NCBI GenBank assembly: GCA_030267565.1
Contig: BRXU01000003.1
Span: 1,844,001 to 1,908,000 of the forward strand
DNA from: Pleodorina starrii
Lineage: Eukaryota > Chlorophyta > Chlorophyceae > Chlamydomonadales > Volvocaceae
Length of the DNA stretch: 64,000 nt
Direction of reading: 5' to 3'
Part shown: piece after piece, positions 12,339-24,211 of the stretch
How the letters are laid out: every line of letters begins with the position of its first letter
Position numbering within the stretch: position 1 is the first letter of the stretch
Notes under the pieces: model-generated
The model's database searches: none
Told to the model about the DNA's origin: nothing
Seen by the model: only the letters and a program-made list of their open reading frames with translations
Translations under genes and position numbers: made by a program

Positions 12339-14340
12339 GGGCCCCGGGGGCGGTGGGAGGGGGCTCGCCGTCGCAGGCGGCGGAGGCTGGCAGGCAGGCA
12401 GGCAGGCGGAGGGGAACACTGCAGGCCGGCGCGGAGGCGGGCGCGGAGGGGAGCACTGATGAGACGGAGCGCCTTCGCAGGGGGGGGGGCGGAGGCGCTG
12501 GGGTGCCGCCCACGCCGGGCGCTGCGCCCGCCCCTCCCCCTCCCCCTTGGGCTGCGGCTGCAGCTGCGGCGGGGAGCTCCGGGCAATGGGAAATGGGGGC
12601 CTGAGGCGGGGGTGGGGGTGGGGGTTGGAGTGGGAGGGGAGCCGCGACGGAGCGAAGTGACGGATCGCGCTCAGTATTCCGGGTCGGGTGGAGGAGTCGA
12701 TTGGAGTTCGTTGGAGTCGGGCGTTGTGCGGTCGGGTGTGGTCGGGTGGGTGACGGGAAGGGCTGCAGCTCGTTGCTTGGAGGGGAGGGGTGAGGGGAGG
12801 GGGCGGAGGGGGAGCCCCGGGAGGAAGAGGGGGAGGGAGTCACGGGGGGTATCGCAGCCCGGTGCCAGGATCCGGATCCGGTTTGTTGCGGTCGGAGCCG
12901 CAGAGCAGCAGCACCGTGGGACCGCACACGTGGGGAGTTGGGTTTCGGAGCTTGTGTGAATCGGAGCGGAGCCTGTGGGAGGGGTAAATTGCGACCCGGG
13001 AGGGAGATGGGGGTGGGGCCCGAGGCTGGCGGGTCGCCGCTGAATACACATGCGCGCACATACGGTACACACACACGCCCTGTAGGGAGGTCTCTGAGAT
13101 GAGGCGCCGAGGAGACGGGAGGAGGAGGGGAGGGGAGGGCGTGTGTGTGACAGCGCTGAAGACTGGTCCGCGGAGAGTGAACGGAACAGACGGGTCGGCC
13201 TGTTCCCCTGGGCGCCCGGTTTTCATCAGAGGCGTGGCGCGGCGTGGCGTGGCGTAGCAGCCTGAATTGGGGATGGTGGCAGGATCTGTGTTGCGTGTGG
13301 TGGTGGTGGTGGTGGTGATGGCCGAAGGCGAGGACCGATCTGCGCAAGAGAGCAGGGGGCACAAGCGGGGGTTATCCACGTATGCGCCGGAGCCCCCGTG
13401 GGGGGATGGGGGGCAAGACGCAGCACGCAGGGGTTGATTGCGGCAGGAGGAGCGGTGCCGGGAGGGGGCTAAAGCTGGTGGCTTGGAGGCTGTACATGCG
13501 CTGGGGGGTGGGGCAGCAACCGCCAGGGTGGGGTGGCGCCAACGTCGCAACGTCCCAACCACCACCGACAATGGCACTTAGGAAGAACGTGGCGGTGGCG
13601 GGGGGGGAGGGGTGTTGGTGTTGGTGGTGGTGGCGCGGGGGAGGGTGCTCCGGAAAAGCAGCTCGCAGAACGACGCAGCGTTGGCGCGGAAGGGGCTTTA
13701 CTTATTTTTAGGCTTGGCCTGCCGTGACCTCTCGTGCGGTTGCACAGCCGTCCAGGTCTGTCAACGCGCCAACGATGTGGCAACGGCAGCTCCTGGGCTA
13801 CGACTCTCACTCTCAGCTGCTCTCCTCATAAACACGGGTTTGAAAAAAGAACGGGTTTGGAACGGGACGTGCAGCGACCAAGAGCGGTCGACCTGATGGC
13901 AGCCATCAGACGATAAACGGAGCAGGAAACCATTCACGCTGACTAGCCGCCCTGCTGACTAATTTGCCGAGCTCAGTCATTGAGCGCAGCGTGTTTACGG
14001 AGAGTTGAGGAGGAGAATACTTTTTGTGGGTGACTACCTGCATCTTGTTTCATCCTGCATCGAAACGGGAAGAAGCCCACCAAAATTGTCTTTAGCTCCT
14101 CACGATAATCCTTCACATGCCACGCCGTATGGTGTCCTGTCTCCACATGTCGCAGGCGCAGGCTTTGATTTGGAACCGGGCAGGGCGGGGCCCAGCGGCC
14201 ATGCATGGAATCGCTGAACGGGGACTACTTTTCCACGTTGGCTTTGGAAGGCTTTGGAAAGGATCGTGGAACCAGCAAACCACCATGCCAGTACGGCAGT
14301 ACGCTGTACGCAGGGCTATTTTAGCGCTTTGCTTGCACAT
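12339..14340. other. 3' flank of RRM-U-box copy 1
   Basis: GC-rich 3' flank, including the presumed 3' UTR, with no further gene that I can support. Long open frames on both strands here are products of GC richness. Most of it matches 21896-24211. It holds motif A at 13372 and becomes more AT-rich after about 13850. Confidence 0.6.
13372..13394 (+). repeat. Dispersed motif A, copy 3
   Basis: TTATCCACGTATGCGCCGGA plus GCC after a G-run; a two-base variant of the motif. Paralogous to 22987-23009. Confidence 0.7.
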
Positions 14341-14479
14341 ACGTGTTTGTTTGACGTCTGTCCATTGAATGCTACTGCGTTATCATTACGTCACATTTAT
14401 CATAGCATCCGCCCAACGCCAGCGAACTGCTCAACTATGTCCAAGCCCACTTCAGCCCGAAGTGGCTGAAGTGTCCACA

Positions 14480-14486
14480 TATAAAG
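14480..14486 (+). promoter_or_regulatory. TATA-like box
   Basis: TATAAAG lies 121 bp upstream of the start codon at 14601. It is followed by two direct copies of a GTTTAGGACC unit at about 14534-14558. Assigned by position and sequence only. Confidence 0.4.
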
Positions 14487-14600
14487 TGATTCGGATTATT
14501 TTAGCTGAATTGGATTTTATGTGAACAGACCCTACCGTTTAGGACCGTTTAGGACCGTCTGAACAGTCTTCTGTTCTTCAAACGGCACGACAAAACCACC

Positions 14601-15500
14601 ATGAAGACCGCCAGCTGTTCTGTGTACAGCTTGCGTCAAGACAAGTTGGGCTCTGTAACGGTGAAAAGGGGCTGTAATGGCGACGCCATCTGGCCTATGG
14701 TGCAAGAACTTGCGGCCAAGAAGCTAAAGTTGGAGAAATCGGAGGTCGACATTCTTGGTGTCAAAGGGAAGGATGGAGAGTCCCTGGACATGGAGAGTGC
14801 TTCAAAGATGACAGTGAACGAGGTGCGCTCAAGGCTCGGTGGGACCTGTGCACGGCCAACATCCAATTGCGTCCTCAGGACTTGTAGTTATTATTGATAT
14901 TGCAAGGCTTCACACGACTTTGCCTTGTCTAGATAAAGGGAAGAAGAACCTCCTGGCTTGGCCCGCACGGTTTTGGTTGCATATGTTTTTCAACTGTACA
15001 TATAATCTTACAAAACTTTCCAATTGCATATGCAGTTAGCGGACAAGGAAGCAATTGTGCGCGTGGCCCTGCCGGAGAGCGCCGAGTCGCAGAGAGACCG
15101 CAAGATCCAGGCGCTGGAGATGCAAGTGAGCAACCTGAAGGCGGCCGTGGTGTTGCAACAGAAGTTGGCTCTGCGGAAGCTGCTCGACGACGTGCGGAGC
15201 GAGCTCATCGGGCGCGAGCTAACAAAGGAGGAGCGCGGGGAAACGTGGAATTCGCGGCTGCAGGAGATGAAAGATTTCAAGGGTCTCAAGCGTGAGGCAG
15301 CCATGCTGACGCAGTTCGGCCGTGGCACGCAGCAGTGGCATAGCAATAAGGCTGCCCACGAAGTTGACGTGCCTGTGATTGCGCAAGCCGTGACGGCAGC
15401 ACCGAAGAAGCACGCGGCGCTGTACCGGGAGCTGTTCCGGTTCGCATACAAGCTTGATGCAGATGAGGTGGTTTTCGATGTGCTGGATGAGGATGAGTGA
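14601..15500 (+). CDS. Unrecognised 228-residue protein between the two duplicates
   Basis: Two exons, 14601-14822 and 15036-15500, with donor AG|GTGCGC, acceptor TATGCAG| and phase 0. ATG context CCACCATGA is good, and a TATA-like box lies 121 bp upstream. The N-terminal 75 residues (MKTASCSVYSLRQDKLGSVT onward) are compact and look like a ubiquitin-like beta-grasp domain, with a loose resemblance to Crinkler-type header domains. The rest is mostly helical and charged (RKLLDDVRSELIGRELTKEE) and ends in the acidic tail DVLDEDE. It lacks the Ala/Gly runs typical of its neighbours. It lies in the 2.4 kb that separates the tandem duplicates and has no copy next to unit 2. I do not recognise the family with certainty; the coding call rests on the clean spliced frame. 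Confidence 0.65.
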
Positions 15501-16740
15501 GGGGGGGCTCTCTTAAACAGGCAGTGCACGGTGGGAGTGCCTGCAGGAGCTAACCGTGTGGCTTCAGGAAGTAGCAGCAGCAGCTGTGGTCTCAGCTGCA
15601 GATATTGTCATGTGTCATTACGTGCATGTAGGGTACTTGCGATTGCGGTAGGTTGCGCAATCTTATCACTGGCACTACTGGTTGTGGGATATGGTCGGAC
15701 GTTTGATAGGCTGTCAAAACCCATATCTTCGGTGATGGTACACCTTGGGGACCGCTGGTGTCTAGTTCAGCGGATTTTGGGTATGCATTCGCCCTGGATG
15801 TCCCAGGCTGTGTCCATCGGAGGTGCCCAACTACGCGCGTGGCTTTGTTACTTTGTGGCTACGTGGCTTTCAGGTTAGTGTAGACTGAGTAGCATGTTTG
15901 TTGTGCTGAGTCCATGACATTGTCCGCATGTTTGGTCGTTGCAAGACAACCGCCGGCGCGGCGAGCTCCGGAAATCATGATGAACACACCGATTTGAGTA
16001 TCACTAGCTACACGTGGAGAGCAGCAGCGCTAACACACGGAATCAGCTGTCGTTCGGTATGGAGATGGGTGGGGTTGGGTAACCGTGTCGTCAACGATGA
16101 CAAAAAACCAAAGTTCGGGTCGTTGGTTTGCCCTGCTGCTTGCTGTATTTGTTTCAGTGCGTGTCCACTTGATTCGGACGTACACGTTTAGTTTGCTTTT
16201 TTGCCCAACTTTGTGAGACTTCTTGCCAAGTATCTGTGGGGTGGCTGGTATTTAAGTTACTGTGGGGATAGACAAGGTGTCATAGTTGCACTTGTGCGGG
16301 CCCCCCAGCCGCGGGCCAGTCTGAGGATGAACCGTCCGGGTGGTGTTCCGTAGCAATTTTTTGCGGGTCGCTGGTTAGTGGTGATAGCCTCCCGCTTTCT
16401 GTGGTGGGGCGTGCTGCGTGTTTCTGCCATGCTGGTTTTGTTGGTGCCCGTGGGATGTCTAGCTACAAGTGCCTGTGGCGCCTTGTGGGTGGCTTTAATG
16501 GGGGTCCTGGGGGGGGCCGAAGCCCCCCTCCCCAGCGCCTCACAGCTAAGGAATGAGATTTTATTTACCCCGAAAGTTCATTCCTTGGTTCGGAATAGAT
16601 AATTCCCTGGGATTTGTGAAAAAACGCTTGTCCCCTCCACCGCCTTGAGTGCGTTGCTGGCCGCCTCCTCCTTCGCCTCCGCGTCGCGCGGCTGCTCCCG
16701 CCTCCGCCTCCCGCGCCGCCTCCACCTCCCGCCGCGCCTG
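15501..16740. other. Spacer between the tandem duplicates
   Basis: Sequence of lower GC than the flanking genes, with no exon I can support; the start holds the 3' UTR of the gene at 14601-15500. I looked here for a first exon for the second RRM-U-box copy and found nothing like the exon at 6889-7005. Confidence 0.6.
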
Positions 16741-16778
16741 ACAGAGTGAATACCCGTCATTGATGCACCTGCTGCTAG

Positions 16779-19700
16779 GTCCTGTCGCAAGTAATGAAGC
16801 AGCCACAGCAGGGCCGCATCGACATTCCTACCACCAACGATGGGAAAATGCGCGGCACCGCCTTCTTAAACTTTCACATTCAGGAGGTGAGTCGTTGAAG
16901 GGCAGGGACAGGGAGTAGGAGGCACGTGCGCTCCTACTAGCCCCTCGCCTCGAGAGGACGTGAACCCACTTCGTTCGCCCGTGCCCTCGAAGCCCTCTCA
17001 TCACCCCCCACCTCCCTTGTCCTCTCCTCCCCTCCCCTCACACACGCCCCTGCGCTCGCATTCTATCCGTGATTCACTCATCCATCACCCCTTGCACAAA
17101 AGGAACCGGCATCGTTGGGATCAGGCGGAGCAGGTTCCGAGCCCTAGTCGCGGGCACCACCCGCGCCTGCACGCCCACTCATTGTCGCCACCCACGCCTG
17201 CCCGCCCGGCTCGCTCAACACGCGCCTTACAGAGCGCGCGCCCCCCCTCCCTCCCTCCTTCCCTCCCTCCCTCCCTCCCTCCCTCGCTCCCTCCCTCCCT
17301 CCCTCCCTCCCTCGCAAAACACAACCACCCCACCCACCCACCCGCCCCGCAATCCACGAACGAACGCCGCGACCCCATCCACGCACGAATGCCCTAACCA
17401 TCACCGGGCTCCTCCCATCGCCGTCTTCCCCACTCCCTACTTCACCGCCTCACCCCCTTCCACCCCCATTTCCGCCGGTCCTCCTTGTTCGTGTTCCTTC
17501 CTCGGGCGGCTGCAGGAGGCCAAAGCGGCTCTGGACAAGTGGCGCTTCTGTCTGGAACTGAGGGGCCGACCGCTGAGGATGCAGTACTCGTCAGACCGGG
17601 AGTTTAAAGACATACTGCAGGGGCCGATGGTGGGTCGGGGGGGTCGGGGAGGGGGGGTCAGGGTGGGTTTTAGGGTGGGTGGGTCAGGCTGGGTCAGGGT
17701 CAGGGGGGGTCAGGGGTGGGTGGGTGGGTGGGTGTTAGGGAGGGTGGGTCAGGGAGGATGGGTCGGAGTGGGTGGGTGGGTGGTAGGCAAGCTGACGGGC
17801 TGCAATGACAGGCTGACATGCGAAGACGGAAGCAACCAAGGGTGTGGAGGTGGAGGTGGAGGGCAACGAGAATATAACGGGGGGTCGTTGGGGGTCGGCG
17901 GGGCGCCGTGTGACGCAGTCGAGGTTTTGGCGAGGCCGGGGGGGGGATGTTGTCGGGGTCGGGGGGTTTATCCACGTATAGGCCGGCGGGGGGGGTCAAA
18001 AGGTTTCGGGTCGAGGTAGGGGTGGGATGTGTCGGCCGATGTATGGGGCGCGTCAAGTGCGAATCGATCCTTCAGGACCGGATCGGACCGGACCGGGCGA
18101 GCTGGACGAGCAATGCGGCGCAGCGCAGCACGCAACCTTTAAGCGACCCCAGGCGAGGGGGGACTCGCCCTCGTTGACGCAATCGGAAAGCACAGGGGGG
18201 GAGGGGGGGCCACAAGACGCAAAAATACATCGTCACATCGTGACACATCGTTCTTCTTTTTCTTCTTCTGCTCATCTTCTCCTTCTTTTGTGCTGCTGCG
18301 ATTCGAAGACCGCCGATCGGCTCCGCGGCCGCTCGCGGTTCGGGTTTACGCATCTGGGTTGGAACGATTTGGTTACCGGAACCCCGCGGATCTTGATTTG
18401 GGATTTTGGATCCTGGATTTTGGTCTGGATCTCGATCTGGATCTTGCGGGGCGCCCCCCTTTGTTATCCGGACTGCAGATGGCTCGGTTCAAGATCCTGA
18501 TCCGGAACCTGCCGGAGGAGATCACACAGGAGGCCCTGTACGAGATGTTTTCGCAGTACGGCGAGGTCATTCAGGTATAAGACATGCGTGTGTACAACCC
18601 TAAAACCCTAAAACCGCTCCCGCCGCACCCCCCGTTTTCGTGTGTGTGGGAAGGGAGGGGGGGGCGGGGGGTTTGGGGTAGGGGGATGAGGGATACCGAG
18701 TGGCGGCTCCACACGTGGGACCAGACACCGAAACCCTGACACGGCGGCACCGGACCCCCCCCCTCACGGAGGAGATGTCCGAACCATCCGTCCCCATCCG
18801 GGGAATATATCTTCACCCCCGGCCTCACCCCAGCCTTACCCCCCAACTCCCCCCGGCCTCACCCCCCAACTCCCCCCACTACTGCTGCTACTGCCCATTG
18901 CCACTTCCTGGTTCAGGTCCACAGCAACTGCGACCACTACGGCCAACACTACGCCATTGTGCAATACCTGGATGTGTCCTCAGTGCAGCCCGCCATACGA
19001 AACGCGCACCGACAGAAAGGTGACATTTGGGGGGGGGCGTGCGTGTGTATGTGTGTGTGTGTGGGGGGGGGGGAGGGGAGGGGCGTGTTTTGGGGGGAGG
19101 AGGAGGGAGGTGGGAAGGGGCGCTTACGCGCGTGCGGGTTACGTCCCCTACCTTTATCCAACCCCCCTGCGCGATGTGGGTGCTTCGACCAACTTGCACC
19201 CCCGTCGCCGCTTAACCTACCGCCCCCCCCCCCCACACACACGCACACACTCATACACACACTCATACCGCCTCCACACACCGCCTCCGCACCGTCGTAC
19301 GGTACCCGTATACGACAGTCTTGAGCCACGTGCTGCTGGTGGAGTCGTACAAGCCCAACCAGACGTACGGCGTGCTGCCGCGGAACATCAACCAACTGAC
19401 GCAGCCACCGCCGCAGCTGGCGGCGGCGCCGGCGGCGGCGGCGCCGCCGGCAGGCGCCGCCAACGGCGGCGGCGGCGCCGCCGCCGCCGCCGCGAGCCTC
19501 CCCGGCACCACGTACGCCGCCCTGCAGCAACAGGAGCAGCGAGAACTGGAAGAGGCGGAGCGGCAGGCGGTGGCAGCGGCGGCGGCGGCGGCGGAGCGCT
19601 ACCCCGGGAGCTGCAGCGGCGGCGGCGGCGGCGCGGTTGGGACGAGCAACGGCGGCGCCATGGCGGCGGCGGCGGCGGCGCCGGACGCGGCGGCGAGTAT

Positions 19701-21895
19701 GGCCGTGCCGAGCTTTTACGCAGCGGCGGCGGCGGCGGGCAGCTCCCTGGCGGGTCCCACCGCGCCCGGCAGTTTGGCGCACTTGGGTAGCGCCCTGCGT
19801 GAGTGGTTGGTGCGCCGTCTAATGTCGCTGTCGCTGTGTCTGGGTCTGTCTCTGCCCGGGGGGGCTGTGGGGCTATGGGGCTCCGGGGTCTCTGCGTTGC
19901 GTTGGGTTGTGGGCGTTATTGTTGTTGTAGTATTAGTAGTAGTCGTTGTTGGTGTGGGCTCGGAAGGGCTCTCGGAGGTGTGGGCCACAGCGAACCACTC
20001 GGTCAGTCAGGCAGTCCGTCCGGATAAAAACAGTTTCTCTGGACTGCCTGACTGATGCAGTGGTCCGCTGTGGACCAAACCCTACCCTACACCCTACCCT
20101 ACCCTACCCTACAAACCTAACCCTACACCCTACCCTAACCCTAACACCCCTACAACCCTACATCCCTACAACCCTAAAACAAACTTATGTTCGTGTTTTG
20201 TGTGTTCATGGGTTTCCGTGTTCCCCCCCCCTCCCACTCCCTTCCCCCCTCCCCACCTCTCTCCCCCCCCTCCCGACACTCGCAGGTCACGCCCAGGCGC
20301 TAGAGGAGCACCTGTGCTGCCCCATCACTCAGGAGCCGCTGAGAGACCCGGTGGTGGCGGCGGACGGTGAGATGGGGGGGGATGAGGGTCGATGTGTATG
20401 TGTGTCTGTGTGTATGTGTCTGTGTATGTGTATGTGTTTTGGCCCTACCTTGCCTTACGTTGCCCCCCGCCACCTCCCGCTGCGTCCTATCTGTTGGGCA
20501 GTCGGCAATCCCACCCAACCCAAACCAAACCCAAACCCAAACTAACCCGACCAAACCCAACCCAAACCAAACCAACTCAACCCGACCCGACCCAACAGGC
20601 AACACGTACGAGCGGTTGGCGATTGAGGCCTGGCTGCAGCAGCACGACACCTCGCCCATGACTAACGAGGTACGGCAGGGTGTGGGTGTGGGAGGGAGGG
20701 GGTGTGGGAGGGAGGGAGGGAGGGAGGGAGGGAGGGAGGGCGTGTGGGAGGGGCGTGGGAGGATGAGGGGGAAATGCAGTGCTGGTGCGCGCGCGGGCGT
20801 GTGTATTGGTGTGCGTGTGCGCGTGTATGTGTGTGTGTCTGGAGGGAGTCTGGGAGGGCTGGGAGGCCTCTGCCTGCTACTACCCTAAACCCCTAAAACC
20901 CTAAACCCTAAACCCCTAAAACCCACCCACCCACCTACCTGGTGGCAGGGGGTGGCGAACGGATGGCAATGAGGGCTTCGAACTCGGTCGAGGATCGTTA
21001 AACCCCTCCCTCGTCTTGGTCCCTGACGGCTCGGCTCCTTTCCCATATTTGCAACCAACTCCAACGGTCGCCTCAGTGTGATTTGCAGTGTTTGCCCGCG
21101 TCCAAGCGCCCAACCCCCCTCAAGCTCCCTCAAGCCCCCTCGTCCCCGCTCCGCCTTCCTTGCTGCCTGCCCCGGGCTGCCTCCCCGGGCCGGCCGTGAC
21201 GCCTTGCCGCATCGTACTCTGGAAAAAAACCCTAAAACCCCAACCCCAACCCCCGGCCCCCGGCCCCCGGCCGACCTGCTTCCCTCCCCGGCCCCCCCTC
21301 CTCCGCCCAGATCCTCCCCCATAAGGCCCTGACCCCCAACAACCTGATCCGGAAAATCGCCGAGGAGATCCTCAAGGGTGGAGCTAACACACCGGACAAC
21401 AACGACGCAGGCGCCGCCGCCGCCGCCGCGACGGCGCCGACGGAGCTGATGGAGCCGCCGCCGGCCGCCGCTGCGGCGGCGGCGGCACTGGACGGGGCCG
21501 CCGCCGCCGCGGCGGTGCCGGTCCCGGTGCCGGTCCCGGTCCCCACGCCGGCGCCGCCGCCGCCCCGCCCCCAACCGCATTCCTATCAGCAGCCGCAGCC
21601 GCAGCAGCCGCAACTCGTCTCGACCTCCCAATCTCAGCAGCCGCAGCAGCCGCAAACCTACCACCACCACCACCAGCACCAGCAGCAGCCGCAGCAGTAC
21701 GCCGATTACGGCCACCACCACCACCACGCGCCGCCGCCGCCGCCACAGCACCAGCACCAGCAGCCGCAAGTATTGGGTGGCCCGCAGCTGGTTGCTGCTC
21801 CGCTCACCTTTGTGCACACACTCCAGCCGCAGCAGCCGCACTTCCAGATGCAAGGCACCACCTACTACACCACCTACCGACCCATGGGTCTGTAG
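16779..21895 (+). CDS. RRM-U-box protein, copy 2, missing exon 1
   Basis: Exons 16779-16886, 17516-17629, 18479-18574, 18917-19019, 19319-19798, 20286-20366, 20599-20669 and 21311-21895 match exons 2-9 of copy 1. All splice sites and phases are kept and the frame is open to the stop. The first exon, which encodes the N-terminus and beta-1/alpha-1 of RRM1 (including RNP2 VLFIQG), has no counterpart upstream. The first in-frame ATG is at 16794 and would give about 540 residues with a broken RRM1 but an intact RRM2, U-box and Gln/Pro/His tail. It has 2 extra codons in the Ala/Gly linker exon and 5 fewer in the last exon. It could be a truncated gene, use an unseen exon, or be a decaying copy; the open frame suggests selection or recent origin. 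Confidence 0.75.
17968..17987 (+). repeat. Dispersed motif A, copy 4
   Basis: TTATCCACGTATAGGCCGGC after a G-run, in intron 3 of RRM-U-box copy 2; duplicate of the site at 8436. Confidence 0.7.
20071..20183 (+). repeat. Interstitial CCCTA-type array
   Basis: About 110 bp of ACCCTACCCTA, CCCTAACCCTAA and ACCCTAAAAC units in intron 6 of copy 2. The unit composition differs from the shorter array at 10651-10691 in copy 1, so the array has changed since the duplication. Confidence 0.75.
20703..20740 (+). repeat. GGGA microsatellite
   Basis: Short (GGGA)n run after the exon 8 donor of RRM-U-box copy 2; only a brief GGGA-like stretch is present in copy 1. Confidence 0.8.
20881..20926 (+). repeat. 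Telomere-type repeat in intron 8 of copy 2
   Basis: CCCTAAACCCCTAAAACCCT units, longer than the matching run in copy 1 at 11372-11398. Confidence 0.65.
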
Positions 21896-24211
21896 GGGCC
21901 CCGGGGGCGGCGGTGGGAGGCCTCGCCGTCGCAGGCGGCGGAGGCTGGCAGGCAGGCAGGCAGAGGGGCGGAGGGGAACGCTGCAGGGAGGCGCGGAGGC
22001 TGGCGCGCGGAGGCAGGCGAGGAGGGGAGCACTTTGAGACGGGTCGCCTTTGCAAGGGGGGCGGAGGCGCTGGGGTGCCGCCCACGCCGGGCGCTGCGCC
22101 CGCCCCTCCCCTCCTCCCCCTTCCCCTCCCCCTGGGCTGCGGCTGCAGCGGGCTCCGGGCAATGGGAAATGGGGGCCTGAGGCGGGGGTGGGGTTGGGGG
22201 TTGGGGTGGGAGGGGAGCCGCGACGGAGCGAAGTGACGGATCGCGCTCAGTATTCCGGGTCGGGTGGAGGAGTCGATTGGAGTTCGTTGGAGTCGGGTGT
22301 TGTGCGGTCGGGTGTGGTCGGGTGGGTGACGGGAAGGGCTGCAGCTCGTTGCTTGGAGGGGAGGGGTGAGGGGAGGGGGCGGAGGGGGAGCCCCGGGAGG
22401 AAGAGGGGGAGGGAGTCACGGGGGGTATCGCAGCCCGGTGCCAGGATCCGGATCCGGATCCGGTTTGTTGCGGTCGGAGCCGCAGAGCAGAGCAGCAGCA
22501 CCGCGGGACCGCACACGTGGGGAGTTGGGTTTCGGAGCTTGTGTGGATCGGAGCGGAGCCTGTGGGAGGGGTAAATTGCGACCCGGGAGGGAGATGGGGG
22601 TGGGGCCCGAGGCTGGCGGGTCGCCGCTGAATACACATGCGCGCACATACACACACACGCCCTGTAGGGAGGTCTCTGAGATGAGGCGCCGAGGAGACGG
22701 GAGGAGGAGGGGAGGGGAGGGTGTGTGTGTGTGACAGCGCTGAAGACTGGTCCGCGGAGAGTGAACGGAACAGACGGGTCGGCCTGTTCCCCTGGGCGCC
22801 CGGTTTTCATCAGAGGCGTGGCGCGGCGTGGCGTGGCGTAGCAGCCTGAATTGGGGATGGTGGCAGGATCTGTTGTGTCTTGTGTGGTGGTGGTGGTGGT
22901 GGTGGTGGTGGTGGTGGCGGCCGAAGGCGAGGACCGCTCTGCGTCGGCTCTGCACAGCGCCAGAGAGCAGGGGGCCACAAGGGGGGTTATCCACGTATAG
23001 GCCGGAGCCCGGGGGAGGGGATGGGGGGCAAGACGCAGCACGCAGGTGTTGATTGCGGCAGGAGGAGCGGTGCCGGGGGGTTAAAGCTGGTGGCTTGGGG
23101 GCTGTACATGCGCTGGGGGGTGGGGCAGCAGCCATCAGGATGGGGTGGCGCCAACGTTTCAACGGCCGCCGACCTCAGAGAACGGCACTTTGGAAGAACG
23201 GGGCGGGGGGAGGGGGAAGGGGCGGTGGTGGTGGCGCGGGTGGCCGGGGTGGCGGGCTCGCAGAACGACGCGGCGCTGGCGCGGAATGGGCTTTATTTTT
23301 CGGCTTGGCTTGCCGTGACCTCTCCTGCGGTTGCACAGCCGTCCGTGGCGTGTCCATTTTTGAGGCTGGAAAGAGCGGTTTCGGAGCAGCGGGACGGGGT
23401 TTGCGCGGCACCGGATTCGGAGCGGCGGGTGTGGGGTGGCGCCGGGGAGCCCATGCGGGTGGGGCGGGGTTGGGGGGGAGGATGAGGGGGGCCGGACGCG
23501 AGCAGGTGCCGGGTGTGTGGTGGTGGTGCGGGAGCGGCAGGTGTGGGTAGGTGGGGTGCGGCAGGCCTCAGGGTTTGTCACCTCACCGCATTTTCGTTGG
23601 AAAGGTTTGGAAAACGCACTCCTGGTCTGTCAACGCGCCAACGATGTGGATACGGCAGCTCCTGGGATACGACTCTCACTCTCATCAGCTGCTCTCGACT
23701 TCACAAACACGGGTTTGGAACGGGACGTGCAGCGACCAAGAGCGGTCGAATGGCAACGACCAGACGACACGGCAGGAACCTCAGACTACGGTACTTGGCC
23801 CGCTCAGCGCCGCAAGAGCCAAGAGGGTTGTTGGGCGGCCGCGAATGCCGCATTTGCACAAGGCGCAGAGGATCGGAAGATGTCACAGGCTCACAGCCCT
23901 CTGCGCGCCGACGCGAAGAATGCAAACTAGATGAAAGGATCCCCTGCCGTGTTGCCGAAGGATTAATTGTTGGTAGTGTTACGACCAAGCCGACTGAGCG
24001 CGGCTGCCCCCTGCAGGGCAGGCGAGGGCGCGAAATGGAAAGCCGCTCCAGAACCTGTTCCGGAAACCATTCACGCTGACTAATTTGTCGAGCTCAGTCT
24101 TTTATCGCAACGTTTTTACGGAGAATTGAGGAGGAGAATACTACTTGTGCGAGACTAGTTGCATCTTGTTTCATCCTGCGTCGAGACGGCTGCTTTAGTG
24201 CTTTTGCTTGC
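21896..24211. other. 3' flank of RRM-U-box copy 2 and 5' flank of kinase gene
   Basis: Duplicate of 12339-14340 with indels and motif A at 22987. No gene can be supported. The last few hundred bases are AT-richer and presumably include the kinase promoter. Confidence 0.6.
22987..23009 (+). repeat. Dispersed motif A, copy 5
   Basis: TTATCCACGTATAGGCCGGA plus GCC after a G-run, duplicate of the site at 13372. Confidence 0.75.

Larger units (their letters stand above)
7196..14340 (+). repeat. Tandem duplication, unit 1
   Basis: From about 35 bp before exon 2 of the RRM-U-box gene to about 14340, the sequence aligns with 16741-24211, introns and 3' flank included. The two units differ by small indels. 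Unit 1 has extra sequence around 14070-14310, and it alone carries the Penelope-end motif at 8072-8100. Confidence 0.9.
16741..24211 (+). repeat. Tandem duplication, unit 2
   Basis: Matches 7196-14340. The left breakpoint falls in intron 1 of the RRM-U-box gene. The right breakpoint falls at the start codon of the kinase gene (24212). Compared with unit 1 it has an extra block of about 290 bp near 23765-24055 and lacks about 245 bp near 24190. Confidence 0.88.

Noticed and set aside
12454..12475. CTGATGAGACGG, possible hammerhead ribozyme core
   Set aside because: The matching GAAA half and stems are missing, and it is not near a Penelope element end.
12247..13362. Long minus-strand open frame of about 370 codons
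   Set aside because: It overlaps the last exon and 3' flank of the RRM-U-box gene. Its composition is random His/Pro/Ser, and the duplicate (around 21874-22656) breaks the frame differently.
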